DNA of 64,000 bases from Rhizobiales bacterium 62-47. GTDB taxonomy: Bacteria; Pseudomonadota; Alphaproteobacteria; Rhizobiales; Xanthobacteraceae. A program made the position numbers and the translations under genes. Each line of letters starts with the position of its first letter. Within the stretch, counting starts at the first letter, position 1. The notes beneath the pieces were generated by a model, which saw nothing but the letters and a program-made list of their open reading frames with translations, did no database searches and was not told where the DNA came from. Below are positions 44,158 through 53,213 of the stretch, in pieces. Location of the stretch: positions 373,150 to 437,149 of the forward strand of contig MKVX01000018.1 of NCBI GenBank assembly GCA_001899255.1. The letters are read 5' to 3'.

Positions 44158-45495
44158 ATGCGAACGATCAGGATCGGTTCCGGCGCGGGCTATTCGGGCG
44201 ATCGCATCGAGCCGGCAATCGAACTCGCCGAGAAGGGCGACATCCAGTATCTGGTGTTCGAATGCCTTGGCGAGCGCACGGTGGCGCTGGCGCAGCAGGC
44301 GCGGTTGCGCGATCCGGACAGCGGCTTCGATCCGTTACTTGAAGCGCGGATGCGCGCCGTGCTTCCGACATGCGCTGCCAAAGGAATCAAGATCGTCACC
44401 AATATGGGAGCCGCCAATCCATGGGCGGCAGCGCGCAAGACCGCCGACATCGCCCGGTCACTGGGGCTGTCAAAGTTGAAGATTGCAGCGGTGATCGGCG
44501 ACGATGTGCTCGATGCCTGCAAGGCGCGCGATCTTCCGCTGCTGGAGATCGATGGCACCATCAAGACGCTCGGCAATCGTATCGTCTCTGCCAATGCCTA
44601 TCTCGGGGCTGAACCAATCGCGCAAGCGTTGCGCGGCGGCGCCGATATCGTGATTACCGGCCGCGCTTCCGATCCGGCGCTGTTTCTCGCGCCGATGATC
44701 GATGCGTTTGGCTGGGCAATGGACGACTGGGCCATGCTCGGTCGCGGCACCGTGGCGGGCCATCTGCTCGAATGCGCGGGGCAGATCACAGGAGGCTACT
44801 TCGCCGACCCCGGCTACAAGGATGTCGATGGGCTGGCGCGGCTTGGCTTTCCGATTGGCGAAGTGGGCGAGGATGGTTCGCTCGTCGTCACCAAGGTAGC
44901 GGGCTCCGGTGGTGCGGTGACGGCGCGAACCTGCAAGGAGCAATTGCTCTACGAAGTGCATGACCCGACAAAGTATCTCCAGCCCGATGTCGTTGCGGAT
45001 TTCTCGCAAGTCTCGGTCGAGGAAATCGCGCCGGATCGTGTGCGCGTTTCCGGCGGTCGTGGCACGCAGCGGCCGGAAACGCTGAAGGTTTCGGTAGGCT
45101 ATGTCGACAGCTACATCGGCGAGGGGCAGATGTCCTACGCCGGCCCCGGTGCGGTGGCACGCGGCAGGTTGGCGCTCGATATTGTGCGCGAGCGGCTGCA
45201 ACTGATCGGCGTGCGTGCCAGCGAACTGCGCTTCGATCTGATCGGCGTGGATGCGTTGCATGGCGAGCGGTTGTCGCAAGGACACGATCCCTACGAGGTG
45301 CGCGTGCGCGTCACCGGCCGCACCGAAAACCTCGCGGAGGCCGTGCGGATCGGCAACGAGGTCGAGACGCTCTACACCAACGGCCCGGCTGGCGGCGGCG
45401 GCGCCTTCAAGTCCGCACGCGATGTCGTCGCGGTGGCTTCGGTGTTGTTGCCGCGCGAACTGGCTACGCCGTCGGTGCGTTTCGTGGAGGCATGA
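44158..45495 (+). CDS. AtuA-family protein (acyclic terpene utilisation family, DUF1446)
   Basis: 445 residues. It opens IRIGSGAGYSGDRIEPAIEL, the AtuA-family N-terminus. TNMGAANPWAAA, VITGRASDPALFLAPMI and GHLLECAGQITGGYFADPGYK are conserved segments. It is a two-part family: the main domain here and the small domain encoded by the next gene, which elsewhere is fused. The first family member is needed for citronellol/geranyl-CoA use in Pseudomonas, but the reaction is not settled. The open frame upstream to 44062 is rejected. Function in this operon is unknown. Confidence 0.85.
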   Translation: MRTIRIGSGAGYSGDRIEPAIELAEKGDIQYLVFECLGERTVALAQQARLRDPDSGFDPLLEARMRAVLPTCAAKGIKIVTNMGAANPWAAARKTADIARSLGLSKLKIAAVIGDDVLDACKARDLPLLEIDGTIKTLGNRIVSANAYLGAEPIAQALRGGADIVITGRASDPALFLAPMIDAFGWAMDDWAMLGRGTVAGHLLECAGQITGGYFADPGYKDVDGLARLGFPIGEVGEDGSLVVTKVAGSGGAVTARTCKEQLLYEVHDPTKYLQPDVVADFSQVSVEEIAPDRVRVSGGRGTQRPETLKVSVGYVDSYIGEGQMSYAGPGAVARGRLALDIVRERLQLIGVRASELRFDLIGVDALHGERLSQGHDPYEVRVRVTGRTENLAEAVRIGNEVETLYTNGPAGGGGAFKSARDVVAVASVLLPRELATPSVRFVEA

Positions 45496-45821
45496 TGGTC
45501 AAGCTGCGCGAGATCGCTCATTCCCGTACCGGCGACAAAGGCAACACCTCGAATATCTCGGTGATCGCCTACGACGCCCAACATTACTCCGTCCTGCTGG
45601 CGCAAGTCACCAGCGCGCGGGTCAAGGCGCATTTTGCGGATATCGTCGGAGGCGAGGTGGTGCGCTACGAACTGCCGAATATTGCCGCGCTGAACTTCGT
45701 GATGGAGCAGACGCTGGGCGGCGGGGTGACACGCTCTCTCGCGCTTGACGCACATGGCAAGTCGCTAAGCTCTGCGCTGCTCGATCTGGAAATCGAACTG
45801 CCGCCGGAGCATGATCGGTAA
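45492..45821 (+). CDS. AtuA-associated small ferredoxin-fold domain protein
   Basis: 109 residues, starting VKLREIAHSRTGDKGNTSNI, a conserved start for the small AtuA-like domain. The ATG overlaps the preceding stop (ATGA), so it is probably made in equal amounts and forms a complex with the AtuA-family protein. No cysteine cluster for iron-sulfur binding is present, so 'ferredoxin-fold' is structural only. Confidence 0.8.
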   Translation: MMVKLREIAHSRTGDKGNTSNISVIAYDAQHYSVLLAQVTSARVKAHFADIVGGEVVRYELPNIAALNFVMEQTLGGGVTRSLALDAHGKSLSSALLDLEIELPPEHDR

Positions 45822-45871
45822 CCTCAGTCACCCGGAACAACGAAAAATCTGACCCTGGAAGCGACCCCGTG

Positions 45872-47224
45872 ATGTTGAACTCTCCCACCTTGGAATCCCT
45901 AGCTGCCGATCTGGAATCCGGCCGCACCAGCGCGCGTGCGCTCGTCGATGAATGTCTGGCGAAGATCGAAGACAAGAACGGCGAGGGTGCGCGTGTCTTC
46001 ATTCACGTCGATGCCGAGGGAGCCAAAGCGGCGGCGGACGCGATGGATAAGCTACGCAAGGCAAACGCTGCACCCTCGCGGTATGCCGGCATTCCGATTT
46101 CGATCAAGGATCTGTTCGACATCAAAGGTCAGGTGACGCGCGCCGGCTCGATCGCGCTACGCGATGCGCAGCCAGCGACCGAAGACGCCCCGGTGGTGGC
46201 GCGGCTGCGCCGCGCCGGTTTTGTGCTGATTGGCCGCAGCAACATGGTCGAGTTCGCCTATTCGGGTCTCGGACTCAATCCGCACTACGGGACGCCGAAG
46301 AATCCCTGGCGGCGCGATGTCGGTCATGTGCCGGGCGGTTCGTCGTCAGGAGCGGCGATTTCCGTCACCGATGGCATGGCGCATGGAGCGCTGGGGACCG
46401 ACACGGGAGGCTCGTGCCGTATCCCGGCCGCCTATAGCGGGATTGTCGGCTTCAAGCCAACCGCGCGCCGCATCCCGCTCGATGGTGGCGTGCCGTTGTC
46501 GTTTACGCTCGACAGCTACGGACCGATCGCGCGCAGCGTTGGATGTTGTGTGACGCTCGATGCGGTGCATGCCGACCAGCCCATTGCGCCGGTCGTGGCG
46601 CGGCCGATCAAGGGGATGCGGCTGGCCGTGCCGACCACGGTGGCGTTCGACGATCTCGACGACGCAGTGGCGCAGGCTTTCGAGCACGCATTGTCGAAGC
46701 TCTCGGCGAAGGGCGCGGTAATCGAACGGATTGCCGTACCGGAATTTGCCGAGGTCGCGACGCTAAATTCCAAGGGCGGATTCTCATCCGCGGAAGCCTG
46801 GGCCTGGCATCGCGCATTGATCGCCAAGCGCGGCAATGAATACGACCCGCGTGTGCTGGTCCGTATTCGTCGCGGTGAAACGCAAAGTGCTGCCGACTAT
46901 GTCGATCTGCTCCGAGACCGGCGCGCGATGATCTCGCGTTTCGATGCCCGCATCGCGCCTTACGATGCTTTGGTGATGCCGACCATCGCTATTACGCCAC
47001 CGCGCATTGCCGACCTGGTCGATGACGATGCCGCCTATGCCAAGGCCAACGTGCTGTCGCTGCGCAACTGTACGCTGATCAACACCATCGATGGCTGTGC
47101 GATATCGTTGCCGATCCATCGCGAGGGCGATGCGCCGGTTGGCCTGATGCTGGCGGCCTCCGGTGGCTCCGACCGGCGGATTTTCGAGCTGGCAGCCGGC
47201 ATGGAAAATGTGGTGCGTGATTAA
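45872..47224 (+). CDS. amidase-signature hydrolase, second copy
   Basis: 450 residues. Lys79 in SIKDLFDIKG, cis-Ser about 157 in VPGGSSSG and nucleophile Ser181 in TDTGGSCRIP are intact. It differs strongly from the first amidase, so it probably cuts a different bond or substrate, perhaps a second step. Start ATG 45872, with GGAAG upstream; GTG 45869 is one codon earlier. Confidence 0.88.
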   Translation: MLNSPTLESLAADLESGRTSARALVDECLAKIEDKNGEGARVFIHVDAEGAKAAADAMDKLRKANAAPSRYAGIPISIKDLFDIKGQVTRAGSIALRDAQPATEDAPVVARLRRAGFVLIGRSNMVEFAYSGLGLNPHYGTPKNPWRRDVGHVPGGSSSGAAISVTDGMAHGALGTDTGGSCRIPAAYSGIVGFKPTARRIPLDGGVPLSFTLDSYGPIARSVGCCVTLDAVHADQPIAPVVARPIKGMRLAVPTTVAFDDLDDAVAQAFEHALSKLSAKGAVIERIAVPEFAEVATLNSKGGFSSAEAWAWHRALIAKRGNEYDPRVLVRIRRGETQSAADYVDLLRDRRAMISRFDARIAPYDALVMPTIAITPPRIADLVDDDAAYAKANVLSLRNCTLINTIDGCAISLPIHREGDAPVGLMLAASGGSDRRIFELAAGMENVVRD

Positions 47225-47244
47225 CGACAACGTGGGATGGCAGC

Positions 47245-47937
47245 ATGTCTGCGTGTGATATCGCGTTTACGCTGGATGCCGGTGGCAAGCAAACGCCGCT
47301 CACACTCACAGTTCGACAGGCAGTGATCGCCGGCTGGACCGGGCGCGATCCGGTGGCGCGCGACAAGCACATTGCCGAACTCGAAGCGCTGGGCATCGCC
47401 CGGCCGGCTTCAACGCCGATCTACTACCGTGTCGCCGCGCGCCGCTTGACGACGGCATCGGCGATCGAGGTGAGTGGGTCGAACTCCAGCGGCGAGGTGG
47501 AATTCGTCCTCATCGGAGCGCCGGGACGAATATTCGTCGGCGTCGGATCCGATCATACCGACCGCAAGGTCGAGACTTATGGCGTCACGGTATCGAAACA
47601 GATGTGCGACAAGCCGGTCGCGCCGACGCTATGGGATCTTGCCGAAGTCAAAGGCCATTGGGACCAGTTGCTGCTCCGCTCTTACGCGGTGATCGGCGGC
47701 GAGCGGGTGCTTTATCAGGAAGGCAAGCTTGATGGCATGCTCGGCGTTGACGACCTGATCGCGCGGGGCTTCGATGGCGGCAAGCTGCCGGACGGGTGTG
47801 CAGTGTTCGGTGGCACGTTCGCCGCGAAGGGCGGCATTCGCCCCGCAAGCCGTTTCGAATTCGAAATGGAAGATCCGGTTCTCAAACGCAGCATTCGCCA
47901 CGGCTACGACGTGATCGAGCTTCCCGTGTTCGGCTGA
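47245..47937 (+). CDS. DUF2848 protein, possible fumarylacetoacetase-fold enzyme
   Basis: 230 residues. Conserved stretches are VGVGSDHTDRKVETYGV, SKQMCDKPVAPTLWDL and FGGTFAAKGGIRPASRFEFE. The end pattern resembles the metal/ligand loop of fumarylacetoacetate hydrolases (gTPaG... then a charged loop), so I infer that fold; family function is not established. It is the last gene of the operon and ends 25 bp before the convergent FAH-family gene. Confidence 0.78.
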   Translation: MSACDIAFTLDAGGKQTPLTLTVRQAVIAGWTGRDPVARDKHIAELEALGIARPASTPIYYRVAARRLTTASAIEVSGSNSSGEVEFVLIGAPGRIFVGVGSDHTDRKVETYGVTVSKQMCDKPVAPTLWDLAEVKGHWDQLLLRSYAVIGGERVLYQEGKLDGMLGVDDLIARGFDGGKLPDGCAVFGGTFAAKGGIRPASRFEFEMEDPVLKRSIRHGYDVIELPVFG

Positions 47938-47961
47938 CGAACGATGGCGGCAGTACGCTGC

Positions 47962-48834
47962 CTAAGGCGTTTCGTCGATCACGCCGTTTCGCAATATGCC
48001 GAGACCGTCGGCCTCAACCTCGACGACATCGCCGGGCTTGAGGAAGCGCGGCGGATCGAACCGCGCCCCGGCTCCGGTTGGCGTGCCGGTCACGATGACA
48101 TCGCCCGGCACCAACGTGGTGAAAGTCGAGATGTAGCTGATGATGTAGCGGAAGCTGAAGATCATCCGGCTGGTTCGGTCGTTTTGCCGGCTCTCGCCGT
48201 TGACGCGCGTGGTGAGGCTGATGTCCGCGATCTGCTGTTCATCGATATAGGGCACCAGCCATGGCCCCAGGCTGCCGGTGCTATCGAAGTTCTTGCCTTG
48301 CGTGACGTTGAACTTGGCGTGGCGCACCCAGTCGCGAATGGTGCCTTCATTGCATAGCGTCAGTGCGGCGATGTGTTCGAGGGCGTTTGCTTCGGAAATG
48401 TGCCGCCCGGCCTTGCCGATGACGATCACGACCTCACCTTCGTAGTCGAGCTGCGCCGACGCGCGCGGGCGCACCAGCGGTGTCTCGTGCCCGACGAATG
48501 AGCGGGGCGTGCGCATGAACATGCTGGGATAGGGCGGGGCAGCTTGACCGTCTTTATATTCCGCATTGCGGTCAGGGTAGTTGACGCCGATGCAGATGAT
48601 TTTTTCCGGCGCCGGGATTGGCGGCTGCCAAGTGATTGCGTCGCTCGCAAAATCCGGCTTGAGGCGAGCGGAATCTTCGGCGACACGCAGCAGCGCGCCG
48701 TCGGCAATAACCTCACGCAACGTCGGATAGCTTTTACCGAACCGTGCCGAGAGGTCGACGATCCCATTCTCGGCGACAAGTCCGTAATGCGTTTTGCCAT
48801 CGACCATGAATGTCGCAAGACGAGGGTGGTGCAT
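47962..48834 (-). CDS. fumarylacetoacetate hydrolase-family protein (HpaG-like candidate)
   Basis: 290 residues, one FAH domain. The metal motif LDYEGE is at 129-134 and TGTPTGAGARFDPPRFLKPG closes the active site. In homoprotocatechuate pathways HpaG decarboxylates and isomerises the ring-cleavage product; enterobacterial HpaG has two FAH repeats, here only one is present. ATG 48834 follows AAGGA; the frame upstream to 49110 is antisense. It is the last gene of the minus-strand hpa set, 40 bp after the dioxygenase gene. Confidence 0.82.
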   Translation of the reverse strand: MHHPRLATFMVDGKTHYGLVAENGIVDLSARFGKSYPTLREVIADGALLRVAEDSARLKPDFASDAITWQPPIPAPEKIICIGVNYPDRNAEYKDGQAAPPYPSMFMRTPRSFVGHETPLVRPRASAQLDYEGEVVIVIGKAGRHISEANALEHIAALTLCNEGTIRDWVRHAKFNVTQGKNFDSTGSLGPWLVPYIDEQQIADISLTTRVNGESRQNDRTSRMIFSFRYIISYISTFTTLVPGDVIVTGTPTGAGARFDPPRFLKPGDVVEVEADGLGILRNGVIDETP

Positions 48835-48874
48835 GCTGTGATCCTTGCGACGATTTGCGTCGGTCTGTTCGGTA

Positions 48875-49858
48875 TCAATCGGCGATGATGACATCGGCCT
48901 TGAATTGCGGTTCGCGAAGCTGTTGGCCGGCGAATGGCGATCCTTCCTCGAACCAGGAGCGCGGTGCAGGTGCACCCCACAGCGTCTGCCGTCGCGGATC
49001 GCGCAGCGACCAGCGCAGCGGCTCATGGTCGTGATCCATCGTGTTATAATCGCTGGTGTAGATTTCGCAGCGATGTCCGTCCGGGTCGCGGACGTAGAGG
49101 AAGAAGGCATTGGAAATGCCGTGGCGGCCGGGACCGCGCTCGAGGTTCTTCAAATAACCGCTGGTCGCCATCACGTCGCACAGATGCAATATGTTCATGG
49201 CGGTCGGCACCCAGTAAGCGAAATGATGCAGGCGGGGGCCCTTGCCATTGGTGATGGCGAAGTCGTGGACATTGCCCTTGCGGTGCATCCACGCTGCCGC
49301 GATGCGACCGTTCGGCCCATCCTCTTCGGCGTATTCGGTCAGGCGGAATCCGAGCCGGGCATAGAAGTCGACGGTGTCCTGCACTTCGGCCGCAAAGACG
49401 TTGAAGTGGTCGAGCCGTTGCGGATGGCAACCCTTGTAGAGATCATAGCGGCGCAGCAAATGCGATCGCTTGTCCATCCTGGCATAGAGTTCGATCTGAT
49501 AGCCGAAGGGATCGGTAAATTGCAGCGTGCGACCCTGGAACGGCTGCTCGACAAACGCATGCTGGATCTTGTTTGCGGCAAGAAATTCTGCCGCCTTGTC
49601 GAGATCCTTTTCCGAAGCGACCTTGAAGCCGAGGCGATTGCATGCCGCGCTCTTTGCCTTCCGCAACACCAGCGAGTGATGCTGATGCTCCTCGTAGCCG
49701 CGCAGATAGACCGCGTTGCTGTCGCTGTCTTCGACATGAAGCCCGATCATGTCTTCGTAAAACTTGCGGCTCGCAGCAAGATCGACAACGTCGAGCACGG
49801 CGTGACTGCAGCGGATGATGTTGAAAGGAGGATCGAAGGTGTGCTGCGGTATCGGCAT
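48875..49858 (-). CDS. hpaD: extradiol ring-cleavage dioxygenase, homoprotocatechuate 2,3-dioxygenase type (VOC family)
   Basis: 327 residues with two vicinal-oxygen-chelate modules. Iron ligands are His151 (LDHFNVF), His211 or 212 (RLHHFAYW) and Glu265 (RCEIYTSDY), matching type I extradiol enzymes such as the Brevibacterium/Arthrobacter homoprotocatechuate dioxygenases. The Escherichia coli HpaD belongs to a different (type III) family. Neighbouring hpaF and hpaH support 3,4-dihydroxyphenylacetate as substrate. Cytoplasmic. Confidence 0.85.
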   Translation of the reverse strand: MPIPQHTFDPPFNIIRCSHAVLDVVDLAASRKFYEDMIGLHVEDSDSNAVYLRGYEEHQHHSLVLRKAKSAACNRLGFKVASEKDLDKAAEFLAANKIQHAFVEQPFQGRTLQFTDPFGYQIELYARMDKRSHLLRRYDLYKGCHPQRLDHFNVFAAEVQDTVDFYARLGFRLTEYAEEDGPNGRIAAAWMHRKGNVHDFAITNGKGPRLHHFAYWVPTAMNILHLCDVMATSGYLKNLERGPGRHGISNAFFLYVRDPDGHRCEIYTSDYNTMDHDHEPLRWSLRDPRRQTLWGAPAPRSWFEEGSPFAGQQLREPQFKADVIIAD

Positions 49859-49933
49859 GATGAGTATCCCGGACTGCGCGTGTGTTGGCTTTGTCGTGAA
49901 GCAAGACGGTGAGGGTTTCGGCCCATCAACGGC

Positions 49934-50332
49934 TCAATCAGCCGTTGCCGCTTTCGAGAGGTGCTGGTGGATATTGTTCCGCTTCCAGCTCGTTTCCTTG
50001 TCGTTGATCTGCATGTCGAACGACAGCGCGAATTTGCTGTCGCGGAAGACGGGCTCGAGGTAACTCGAAAGAGCCTCGAAGATATGGTCGCCGGCTTTCT
50101 TGCGCGTCGGGAGATCGCGGCCCTCGCCGAGACGGAGCAGCATGGCGAGGAATCCCATCTCGGGATCGCCATTGGCAATCGTGTAGTGCTCGCAGCGGAT
50201 AGCGCGCACCCGGATGCCGCCGAGCGGAAATATTCCGGTCTCGATGGCGGCTTTTCTTACCACCTCCAGCGCAGCGCCAATATCGACCTTGCGATCCAGG
50301 TTGGCGGAATATTCGATGGTGAAATGCGGCAT
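49934..50332 (-). CDS. hpaF: 5-carboxymethyl-2-hydroxymuconate isomerase
   Basis: 132 residues of the tautomerase superfamily. The initiator Met is followed by Pro (MPHFTIEYSANL), and after Met removal Pro1 is the catalytic base. GDHIFEALSSYLEPVFRD and the basic C-terminal stretch match the family. It sits between hpaH (33 bp upstream) and hpaD (75 bp downstream). Confidence 0.88.
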   Translation of the reverse strand: MPHFTIEYSANLDRKVDIGAALEVVRKAAIETGIFPLGGIRVRAIRCEHYTIANGDPEMGFLAMLLRLGEGRDLPTRKKAGDHIFEALSSYLEPVFRDSKFALSFDMQINDKETSWKRNNIHQHLSKAATAD

Positions 50333-50365
50333 GTTGCGGTCACTCGAATCTGCGCGGGGCGATGT

Positions 50366-51172
50366 TCAGGCGAAGTAGCAGCTGACTGAACCGTAGGGGC
50401 CGTAGTCCGCCTGGATGGTATCGCCTTTCCGCGTCTCGATCGGGCGGATGAACGATCCGGCCAGCACCACCTGGCCCGGCTCCAGCGCATGGCCTTGCGG
50501 CGCGATCTTGTTGGCGAGCCAAGCCACGCTGGTGGCAGGATGGTTCAGGACGCCGGCGGCAAGGCCGGTCTCTTCCAGTTGGCCATTGCGATAACACAGC
50601 GCACCGATCCAGCGCAGATCGACATCGAGCGGACGCATCGGACGGCCGCCAAGGACGATGCCGGCATTCGCCGCGTTATCGGCGATGGTATCGAAGATCT
50701 TGCGTGTCGCTTTGGTTTTCGGATCGACGCGTTCGATGCGGGTGTCGAGAATCTCAAGGGCGGGAATGACGAAATCGGTGGCGTTGAGCACATCGAACAT
50801 GGTGCAGTCTGGGCCAGAGAGTCGATGCTTCATGACGAAGGCCAGTTCAGCCTCGACTCGTGTCCCGATAAACCGGTCCGTCGGCACCAGCCCGCCATCC
50901 TGGAAGAACATATCGTCGAACAGAATGCCGGAATCGGGTTCGTCGATGTTCAATGCGCTCTGCATCGCTTTCGAGGTGAGGCCGATCTTGTGACCGCGGA
51001 TGACCCGACCTTCGCCGACCTTGATATCGATCCAGGCCTTCTGAATCGCATAGGCATCGTCGACGGTGATAGCGGGGTGATCCTGCGACAATTGACGGAT
51101 CTGCACCCGAGTTTTCTCTGCCTGATGCAGCCGCTCAGCGGCGCGAGCGATGTCGAGTTTGGTCAGTGCCAT
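50366..51172 (-). CDS. hpaH: 2-oxo-hept-3-ene-1,7-dioate hydratase
   Basis: 268 residues, the length of Hpa[21 protein letters not shown] and [11 protein letters not shown] contain the metal ligands, and [20 protein letters not shown] and [11 protein letters not shown] are family segments. The ATG at 51172 is chosen over a TTG at 51196. First gene of the minus-strand operon, divergent from hpaR, under a promoter overlapped by a palindrome. Confidence 0.9.
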   Translation of the reverse strand: MALTKLDIARAAERLHQAEKTRVQIRQLSQDHPAITVDDAYAIQKAWIDIKVGEGRVIRGHKIGLTSKAMQSALNIDEPDSGILFDDMFFQDGGLVPTDRFIGTRVEAELAFVMKHRLSGPDCTMFDVLNATDFVIPALEILDTRIERVDPKTKATRKIFDTIADNAANAGIVLGGRPMRPLDVDLRWIGALCYRNGQLEETGLAAGVLNHPATSVAWLANKIAPQGHALEPGQVVLAGSFIRPIETRKGDTIQADYGPYGSVSCYFA

Positions 51173-51200
51173 GGCCAGTCGATGCCTGATAACCAATCGG

Positions 51201-51250
51201 TTGACGGTACGATCCGAAAAATGATTAACATGTTAAATGAAAATGATCAA
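51201..51250. promoter_or_regulatory. divergent hpaR/hpaH promoters with palindromic operator TTAACATGTTAA
   Basis: A perfect 12 bp palindrome lies at 51225-51236. On the minus strand TTGATC (51245-51250), 17 bp spacer, TAATCA (51222-51227) makes a good promoter toward hpaH. On the plus strand TTGACG (51201-51206), 17 bp, ATTAAC (51224-51229) is a weaker one toward hpaR. The palindrome covers both -10 regions, which is what a MarR-type repressor site should do. HpaR is the natural candidate. Confidence 0.6.
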
Positions 51251-51334
51251 TCCGTGAAATAGGCGGCTTGGACCATTTTGCACTGCAAAGGGGGCTCGTG
51301 TTATCTGGAGTCGCAAAAGGGCGGATAGGCAAGC

Positions 51335-51910
51335 ATGCCGGTAAAGAAGTCGATGGCAAAGGCAGGGCGTCGCGAGCGGTCGCAAGGCTCTCCGGCAGAG
51401 ATGTCGGCAACCGTGGCGGAGCGCCAGATGCCGATCCGGGAGTTCTCGCGCTCGCTGCCGATGTCTTTGCTGCGCGCCCGCGAAGCGGTGATGCGACATT
51501 TTCGGATTTCGTTGCGTGCGCACGGTTTGACGGAGCAGCAATGGCGCATCCTGCGAGCGCTGACGTCCTTCGAAGACATCGAGGTGACCGAGCTGGCTCG
51601 CGTTGCCTATCTGCTCGGGCCGAGCCTGTCGCGGATTTTGCGCGACCTGGAAGAGCGCCGGCTGATCGAGCGGCGGACCTTGAAGGAGGATCTGCGCCGT
51701 AGCGTTGTTTCGATTACGGCGAAGGGCTTGCGGTTGATAGAATCCGTTGCGCCATCGTCCGAAGCCATCTATGCCGAAATCACCCGGCGCTACGGTGCCG
51801 ATAAACTGGCGGAGCTTCATGCTTTGCTGCAGGCGCTCGAGGTCAGTCTGTGGGATATGCCGCTGCCGGGTGGCGACCACGATTCCGACGAGGGCGATGC
51901 ATCCCTGTGA
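51335..51910 (+). CDS. hpaR: MarR-family regulator of homoprotocatechuate degradation, HpaR
   Basis: 191 residues. Winged helix-turn-helix with the HpaR-like region LRAHGLTEQQWRILRALTS, then VTELARVAYLLGPSLSRILRDLEERRLIERRT, given here in parts. The N-terminus has about 35 extra residues before the MarR core; starts at 51353 or 51401 are possible, but AGGCAAGC supports 51335. It is divergent from hpaH and should repress the hpa genes until the phenylacetate derivative is present. Confidence 0.87.
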   Translation: MPVKKSMAKAGRRERSQGSPAEMSATVAERQMPIREFSRSLPMSLLRAREAVMRHFRISLRAHGLTEQQWRILRALTSFEDIEVTELARVAYLLGPSLSRILRDLEERRLIERRTLKEDLRRSVVSITAKGLRLIESVAPSSEAIYAEITRRYGADKLAELHALLQALEVSLWDMPLPGGDHDSDEGDASL

Positions 51911-52052
51911 CCGCAGATTTGCATGACGGCACAATGTCGGCATAGCCCGTAAACATCATCGCGTGATGGCCGCAGTTGACGATGGACATGCCGCGCTTTT
52001 TTTGCGCAAACTGTCACAATCAAAAAAACAGGCAGGGAGCGAACGCCGCGCC

Positions 52053-53138
52053 ATGGTCACCGTGCAGGTCGAAAAGCTGATCGATTTCGTCGCCGATGTA
52101 TTTGGCCATGCAGGCTCCTCAGCCCCAGAAGCACAGCGTATCGCCCGCTATCTCACCACCGCCAATCTAACCGGCCATGACAGCCACGGCGTTATCCGTG
52201 TGCCGGTATACGTGCGTTGGAAAAACATGGGCGCGGTTGTCCCCGACCAGACGGTTGACCTGGTGGTGGATACGCCGTCGCTGGCGGTGGTCGATGGCAA
52301 ATTCGGCTACGGCCAGACGGTCGCGCCGCAAGCCGTCAAGATCGGCATCGACAAATGCAAGGCGGGTGGCCTTGCCGCCGTTGCGTTACGCAACGCAGGG
52401 CACATCGGCCGCGTCGGCGATTGGGCCGAGATGGCGGCGGAGGAAGGATTAGTCTCAATCCACTTCGTCAACGCCGCCGGATCGATCCTCGTCGCGCCCT
52501 ACGGTGGCGTCGAACGGCGGCTGTCGACGGCGCCTTATTGCGTCGGCATTCCCCGGACCGGAGACAGGCCAATCGTGCTCGATTTCGCGACCTCCATCGT
52601 TGCCGAGGGCAAGGTGCTGGTGGCGAGCCGCGGCGGCAAAAAACTGCCGAAGGGCGCGCTGATCAGGCAAGACGGAGTGTTGAGCGAGGATCCGACGACG
52701 TTGTATGGGCCCTATACGCCGGAAGGAACGCGCGATCATTCGCAGGGTACCGGCGCAATCCGCGCGTTCGGTGAGCATAAGGGCTCCGGCCTGGCGCTGA
52801 TCTGCGAGTTGCTCGGCGGTGCGCTGACCGGCACGGGCGCGACTGCGCCGAACCGACGTTTCGCCAACGGCATGTTCGCGATCTATGTCGATCCCAGGCG
52901 CATCGATCCGAACAATTTCTTCGACGGCGAAATCGCGCGCTATGTGTCCTACTTCAAGAACACCAAGCCGGTGGCGGGCAACGATGCTGTGCTTATCCCC
53001 GGCGATCCGGAGGCGCGCACGCGCGCTGAGCGTACCCGGAACGGCGTGCCGCTGCCGGACGAGACATGGGCGGCAATCGTCAACACCGCGCGCGAGGTCG
53101 GCGTCGGTGAAGACGCGGTGCGCCGCGCGCTGGGATAA
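52053..53138 (+). CDS. Ldh-family NAD(P)-dependent dehydrogenase (malate/L-lactate dehydrogenase type)
   Basis: 361 residues of the type 2 malate/lactate dehydrogenase family. GHDSHGVIRVPVY holds the catalytic His, and LRNAGHIGRVGDWAEMA, HFVNAAGSILVAPYGG, then VLDFATSIVAEGKV are typical. The ATG at 52053 is used; the frame upstream is AT-rich and not credible. It precedes the HpcH/HpaI aldolase and UxaA-type genes in the same direction, so the substrate may be a 2-hydroxy sugar acid rather than malate. Confidence 0.85.
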   Translation: MVTVQVEKLIDFVADVFGHAGSSAPEAQRIARYLTTANLTGHDSHGVIRVPVYVRWKNMGAVVPDQTVDLVVDTPSLAVVDGKFGYGQTVAPQAVKIGIDKCKAGGLAAVALRNAGHIGRVGDWAEMAAEEGLVSIHFVNAAGSILVAPYGGVERRLSTAPYCVGIPRTGDRPIVLDFATSIVAEGKVLVASRGGKKLPKGALIRQDGVLSEDPTTLYGPYTPEGTRDHSQGTGAIRAFGEHKGSGLALICELLGGALTGTGATAPNRRFANGMFAIYVDPRRIDPNNFFDGEIARYVSYFKNTKPVAGNDAVLIPGDPEARTRAERTRNGVPLPDETWAAIVNTAREVGVGEDAVRRALG

Positions 53139-53213
53139 AACGATTGCTACGCAGCCGCGTGGCTCGACGATTCATCTTCAATTGCAACGATCGATCAAAA
53201 GGAATGCGAGCAA

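Noticed and set aside
52053-53138. Calling the Ldh-family gene malate dehydrogenase
   Set aside because: The family covers many 2-hydroxyacid substrates, and the neighbours suggest a sugar-acid or 2-keto-acid role, so the narrow name is not supported.
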